From Euperipatoides rowelli (lineage: Eukaryota > Onychophora > Udeonychophora > Euonychophora > Peripatopsidae), in assembly GCA_003024985.2 (NCBI GenBank), contig PXIH01S0024960.1: 10,471 nt of DNA. One strand, given 5' to 3'. Positions 7,690 to 10,471 of this stretch are shown here, in pieces. A program made the position numbers and the translations under genes. A model generated the notes under the pieces. It worked only from the letters and a program-made list of their open reading frames with translations. It did no database searches and was not told where the DNA came from. How positions within the stretch are numbered: the first letter of the stretch is position 1; each line of letters starts with the position of its first letter.

Positions 7690-8440
7690 GCTATTGTTTC
7701 GGTGTAAAATATGTTGGAACCACAATGATTATAAGTGGTACAACATTGATGATTTTGTAAATTACAGTATATCATAATCACACAACAGAATTTATGTAAA
7801 TACACATCTTTAATGCACTATAGTTTTAAAGTAGACTACCGTATAAAAATTTGCAAGTAATAAACAGCAGGATATTTTCTGAACTCTTTCAGTTTAGTGT
7901 ACAGCTATTATGTTTTAAAAATATTAACACAATACACATTTTAATGATTCTACCAATATTTTGGGTACCACAACAAAATAATATCTTAATACATTAAATT
8001 TTTTTTTAAAAAAATAAATAAAATATTCTCAAATTATGAAGTGATATGTTAAATAAAAATTTATTGAATCAGCATTACTGTATAGAAATAATAGCCAACA
8101 AAATCATAAAACGATATTCAATTACACCAAAATATATTGGTAGCACAGCAAAAATTTCTCTAATATATTAAAACTTTGATTGTTATGAGGAATAATTATT
8201 GGTGACACGATTCTGTTTTTTTTTTTAATCATATTGTAAAAGCATATTACTTCCAAAATCTAAATCTTAATTTTAATACAATATTCAACCAAATGGCTTA
8301 AACACAATAAGCTATGGTATACCAAAAGTGAACCATAAGATAGACATTACATTTGTTAGGAATGATGCCTAAATGATGCTAGAGCAACATTGGCCAAAAT
8401 AACAAAAATACATCTATAATGCACACTAGCCACACAAAGG
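7690..8440. repeat. Degenerate internal repeats
   Basis: Two kinds of diverged word recur. The first is AATACACATCTTTAATGCACTA: 7796-7822, 7927-7953 (AATACACATTTTAATGATTC) and 8402-8428 (AATACATCTATAATGCACAC). The second is an ACCAATATTTTGGGTACCACAA-like block: near 7701-7724, 7951-7976 and 8124-8148, each followed in the last two cases by TAATA(C/T)ATTAAA. They suggest an old duplicated unit in the part downstream of the reading frame. Similarity was judged by eye in AT-rich DNA. The rest of 7521-8355 shows no gene. Confidence 0.35.
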
Positions 8441-8549
8441 TCTAAAATAGAAAAATACCAAACAAAATCTCCATTCATAAAACTTTGTATCATGAATATA
8501 CTGAAATTGTGCCGCCAAAGATTATCCATTTTGATAATCTTGATCATCT

Positions 8550-8987
8550 TTAATAGTTTCTGATCCCACCAAGGTTTGGTAATGTGTGATGAACAGGAGA
8601 AATGTATTGTAACAGTTTTGTCACATCATCCAGCTTGGCCTTCACAATTGGTTGTTTATTTTGAAACTTTAAAGGCATTTCTGCAGACTTGGTAGATTTT
8701 GATTGCTGCAAATTCCTGAGGGAAAGGCAGTTTTCGGTTGCTAGTTCAATAGTGTTCCACTCTTCAGAACCGTGTGAATACTTGTATTCGATCTTGTTTT
8801 TTGTAAACTTGATTTGAGCCACCATATTTATGTTCATTTTCTCACTATTTGTATTTTTGATGGTTTGAAGTCCATACTTTGCTTTCAAACTTTTAATTTG
8901 ATAGAAATCACTTGTTTCCATTACTTTGGCATGGAATGGTTTGGTTTTTCTAACTGCCCTAATGAGTAATCCAACAATCAGGATCAT
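8550..8987 (-). CDS. Uncharacterised protein of the 7258-9440 element, 145 residues
   Basis: This is the one open frame in the window that reads like protein. It is intact, of even composition and ends in TAA at 8550. The first ATG is at 8987; the frame is open back to a stop near 9006, and an ATG at residue 23 is an alternative start. Visible parts: a short hydrophobic start (residues 1-9); RAVRKTKPFHAKVMETSDFY (10-29), a basic stretch running into a likely folded core; VAQIKFTKNKIEYKYSHGSEEW (56-77), which looks like beta strands; a Ser/Lys-rich spacer (90-105); and LDDVTKLLQYISPVHH (119-134). The layout, a core with KYS..(E)EW followed by a C-terminal helix and a PVHH-type ending, reminds me of small orphan proteins that occur in many copies in invertebrate genomes, but I cannot name the family. 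Its position inside the candidate transposon suggests it is element-encoded. There is no catalytic DDE triad, so it would not be a whole transposase. It might be one exon, because no clear promoter or upstream coding part was identified. Confidence 0.55.
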   Translation of the reverse strand: MILIVGLLIRAVRKTKPFHAKVMETSDFYQIKSLKAKYGLQTIKNTNSEKMNINMVAQIKFTKNKIEYKYSHGSEEWNTIELATENCLSLRNLQQSKSTKSAEMPLKFQNKQPIVKAKLDDVTKLLQYISPVHHTLPNLGGIRNY

Positions 8988-9009
8988 ATACACATGGCCA
9001 CTGGTTTAA

Positions 9010-9279
9010 TTTCTTTTACTCTATCAGTCCGAAATCCCTGTCACTGGTCAACATAGGCTACGTTTTTTAAAAATCTCCGAGCTCGAGCTCCGAGAAATTG
9101 TACACGTCAAGGACAACAGAATATAAACATAGAAGACAGCGTCCGAGATTATTAAAATATGCTAACAGAGAAATAAAAGATGAAGACGAAAGGAAAAAAA
9201 TCGTACAGTAAAAAAAAAAGCTGTTAAAAGCCTAAATTTGACTAAACTATCACCTGAAGGTGCTTTTAAAGGTCAAAAT
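9010..9279. other. Upstream region of the element ORF
   Basis: This stretch, upstream of the minus-strand frame, is less AT-rich around 9040-9150. It contains the palindrome at 9079-9090 and a small fold-back CACCTGAAGGTG at 9251-9262. Neither strand gives a convincing longer frame. It could carry the promoter or a non-coding first exon. Confidence 0.35.
9075..9094. repeat. GC-rich palindrome flanked by direct repeats
   Basis: GAGCTCGAGCTC (9079-9090) is a perfect 12-bp palindrome. It is embedded in CTCCGAG (9075-9081) and CTCCGAG (9088-9094), two direct copies. Such a GC-rich island is out of character here and lies 90 bases upstream of the reading frame at 8987. Confidence 0.7.
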
Positions 9280-9392
9280 GAGCCCTTATCCAAAATCTTC
9301 CACCACATTTCCTTTTGTTAGATAAAGGCACTAGAGAAGGAAGGTATAATACAGGTTCCATACATTGTACAGAGATGAGCCCTTATCCAAAA
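9280..9392 (+). repeat. Subterminal motif copies, right side
   Basis: GAGCCCTTATCCAAAA occurs at 9280-9295 (followed by TCTTCC) and at 9377-9392. A diverged inverse copy TAGATAAAGGCAC lies between them at 9319-9331. With the terminal copy at 9421 this gives three plus-oriented copies in 160 bases. Confidence 0.75.
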
Positions 9393-9420
9393 AATGGAAA
9401 TATGACAAAAAGTGAATTTC

Positions 9421-9440
9421 CCTTATCCAAAGCAACCCTT
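9421..9440 (+). repeat. Right terminal inverted repeat candidate
   Basis: CCCTTATCCAAAGCAACCCT is the inverse of 7258-7277 with one mismatch. Beyond 9440 the similarity ends. Confidence 0.65.
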
Positions 9441-10053
9441 CTTGTTTTTAGATCGAGACCTTAATACAATGGGAATGATACAACAATAATACAATCATAG
9501 CCAATAAATAACAATCTATAATCCTTCTGTCTATTCAGACATATCCAACAATCTGTCTACAATATCGAATATCCTTAATTAATGAATATAAATGGGATAT
9601 TTCACTTCTATTTAAAAGTAAATTATAAATAAATTATTCTTTCATATGTATTTACTTTATTATCTGATATTGCATCAATGACTATACCGGTACAATAAAC
9701 AATAAATGATCAAAATTTTCCAATTTATTCTGGTTACATAAACCACACATTAATTAATTATCTTGCAAATGTAAGAGAGTCAATGGAACATGAACAACCG
9801 AAGTTGGAGACACAGCCGCATGTATCCAAAATTTTAATATCAAAAAAATACCTCTTAGGCATCTTTTTTTTTTCTTATACAGTAGCCTATATTGTTGAAA
9901 CATTAGCTTTCATAATCTTTTTGTAAATTTTCATTTAAATAAAGTATTATGAATAGATGACATCATCATTCTAACCATACAGGGTCTGAATCTTATACAA
10001 ATAAGTGTGTCCACTATTATTACCTATATATACAGTACATACAGTTACATACA
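9441..10053. other. AT-rich sequence without recognisable genes
   Basis: No gene or transposon motif was seen on either strand. It contains a T9 run near 9865 and several short TACAGTA words. Confidence 0.5.
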
Positions 10054-10130
10054 GGGGTGCCAACAAAGGGGAAGGTTGATGAGCTACTCATCAACTGTAT
10101 TTTTTTTTTGGGGGGGGGATTTTTTTTTTT
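10054..10130 (+). mobile_element. hAT-like end with perfect hairpin and T/G runs
   Basis: CAGGGGTGCCAACAAAGGGG starts at about 10052 with a hAT-type terminal word. Then GTTGATGAG (10075-10083) and CTCATCAAC (10087-10095) form a perfect 9-bp stem with loop CTA. A T10, G9, A, T11 run follows to 10130. The order terminal word, hairpin, homopolymers suggests the end of a MITE. No opposite end lies in the remaining 340 bases, and the octet before it (GTTACATA) was not found again. Confidence 0.45.
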
Positions 10131-10471
10131 ATCGATCATTAAATAATTTAATATTGTCGCAGTGCCTACTATTTTAATTGAAACATCCAACATTAGGCTA
10201 TAACAAAACATGAAGTTGAAAGAACAGTAACAAAAACTGAACAAGCTTACATTACTCTTTAGCTTACTGTTAAATAATGAAAAAAAAAAAATCAAACTAA
10301 AACTAAAAGAGAAAAAGCATCACAAGCTTGCACAAATAAAAACAAACCACAAACTAATGATTATCGTCCTATCTGGAATGAATATATGAAATAGAGTATG
10401 CTGAACATTGTTTGAGTTAAGTTAAAACTAAAAACCTGGAATGATAAACAGTGGTGTGCAAAAGAGTATTT
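10131..10471. other. AT-rich sequence without recognisable genes
   Basis: The minus-strand frame that covers 10020-10295 is low complexity and runs through the homopolymers of the neighbouring repeat, so it is not a gene. Nothing else was recognised to the window end. Confidence 0.5.

Larger units (their letters stand above)
7258..9440 (-). mobile_element. Candidate DNA transposon with inverted ends, subterminal motifs and one ORF
   Basis: The left end AGGGTTGCTTTGGATAAAGG (7258-7277) is the reverse complement of the right end CCCTTATCCAAAGCAACCCT (9421-9440) at 19 of 20 bases. The motif GAGCCCTTATCC, which is contained in these ends, recurs close to both: 7468-7479 and 7509-7520 on the left, 9280-9291 and 9377-9388 on the right. 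The copy at about 9374-9392 also matches the left end further inward (GATGAGCCCTTATCCAAA). Repeated subterminal motifs are typical transposase binding sites, for example in hAT and P-like elements. The only good open frame of this region (8550-8987, minus) lies inside. No clear target duplication is seen (left flank TACTTTTG, right flank TCTTGTTT). The superfamily is not assigned. Boundaries rest on the inverted pair only. Confidence 0.5.

Noticed and set aside
8356-8547. 63-codon minus-strand frame directly after the orphan ORF
   Set aside because: It starts after the stop of the orphan frame, overlaps one of the degenerate internal repeats and has no domain.

Overview
This is an AT-rich eukaryotic genomic window with no intact host gene that I can support. 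It looks like metazoan, probably invertebrate, DNA. The reasons are decayed CR1/L2-like non-LTR retrotransposons, a BED/DUF659-type hAT transposase relic, many short hAT-like ends (CAGGGG...), many homopolymers and scattered AGGCCTA-type words. There are no operons, Shine-Dalgarno sites, tRNA or rRNA genes. The species cannot be told from the sequence. One base (1823) is an N.

Layout: 180-712 (minus strand) is a decayed LINE endonuclease domain. 713-2458 is AT-rich filler with a tandem duplication (1108-1210), a perfect 20-bp palindrome (1769-1788) and a possible small MITE (about 1935-2191). 2460-2628 looks like the 3' end of a plus-strand LINE, with a hairpin followed by (ATAA)n. 2750-3457 holds two hAT-like ends, a hairpin and a separated direct repeat. 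3736-5062 (minus) is a second, different LINE relic: endonuclease C-terminus, linker and the first part of the reverse transcriptase. It abuts, at about 5060, a hAT transposase pseudogene (minus, 5060 to about 6000). Above it lie two minus-strand TATA boxes and, at 6451-6559, two perfect four-unit heat-shock elements plus a weaker third.

The most unusual part is 7258-9440. Two near-identical 20-nt inverted ends bound about 2.2 kb. The motif GAGCCCTTATCCAA recurs near both ends and nowhere else that I noticed. Inside is one open minus-strand reading frame of 145 codons (8550-8987) that looks coding. I read this as a candidate DNA transposon, or a non-autonomous relative, carrying an unclassified protein. 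9441-10471 is filler except for a hAT-like end with a perfect hairpin at 10054-10130.

The genes do not form a pathway. The window is a graveyard of mobile elements, mostly inserted on the minus strand. The two points most worth testing are the 7258-9440 element and the heat-shock element cluster upstream of the hAT relic.
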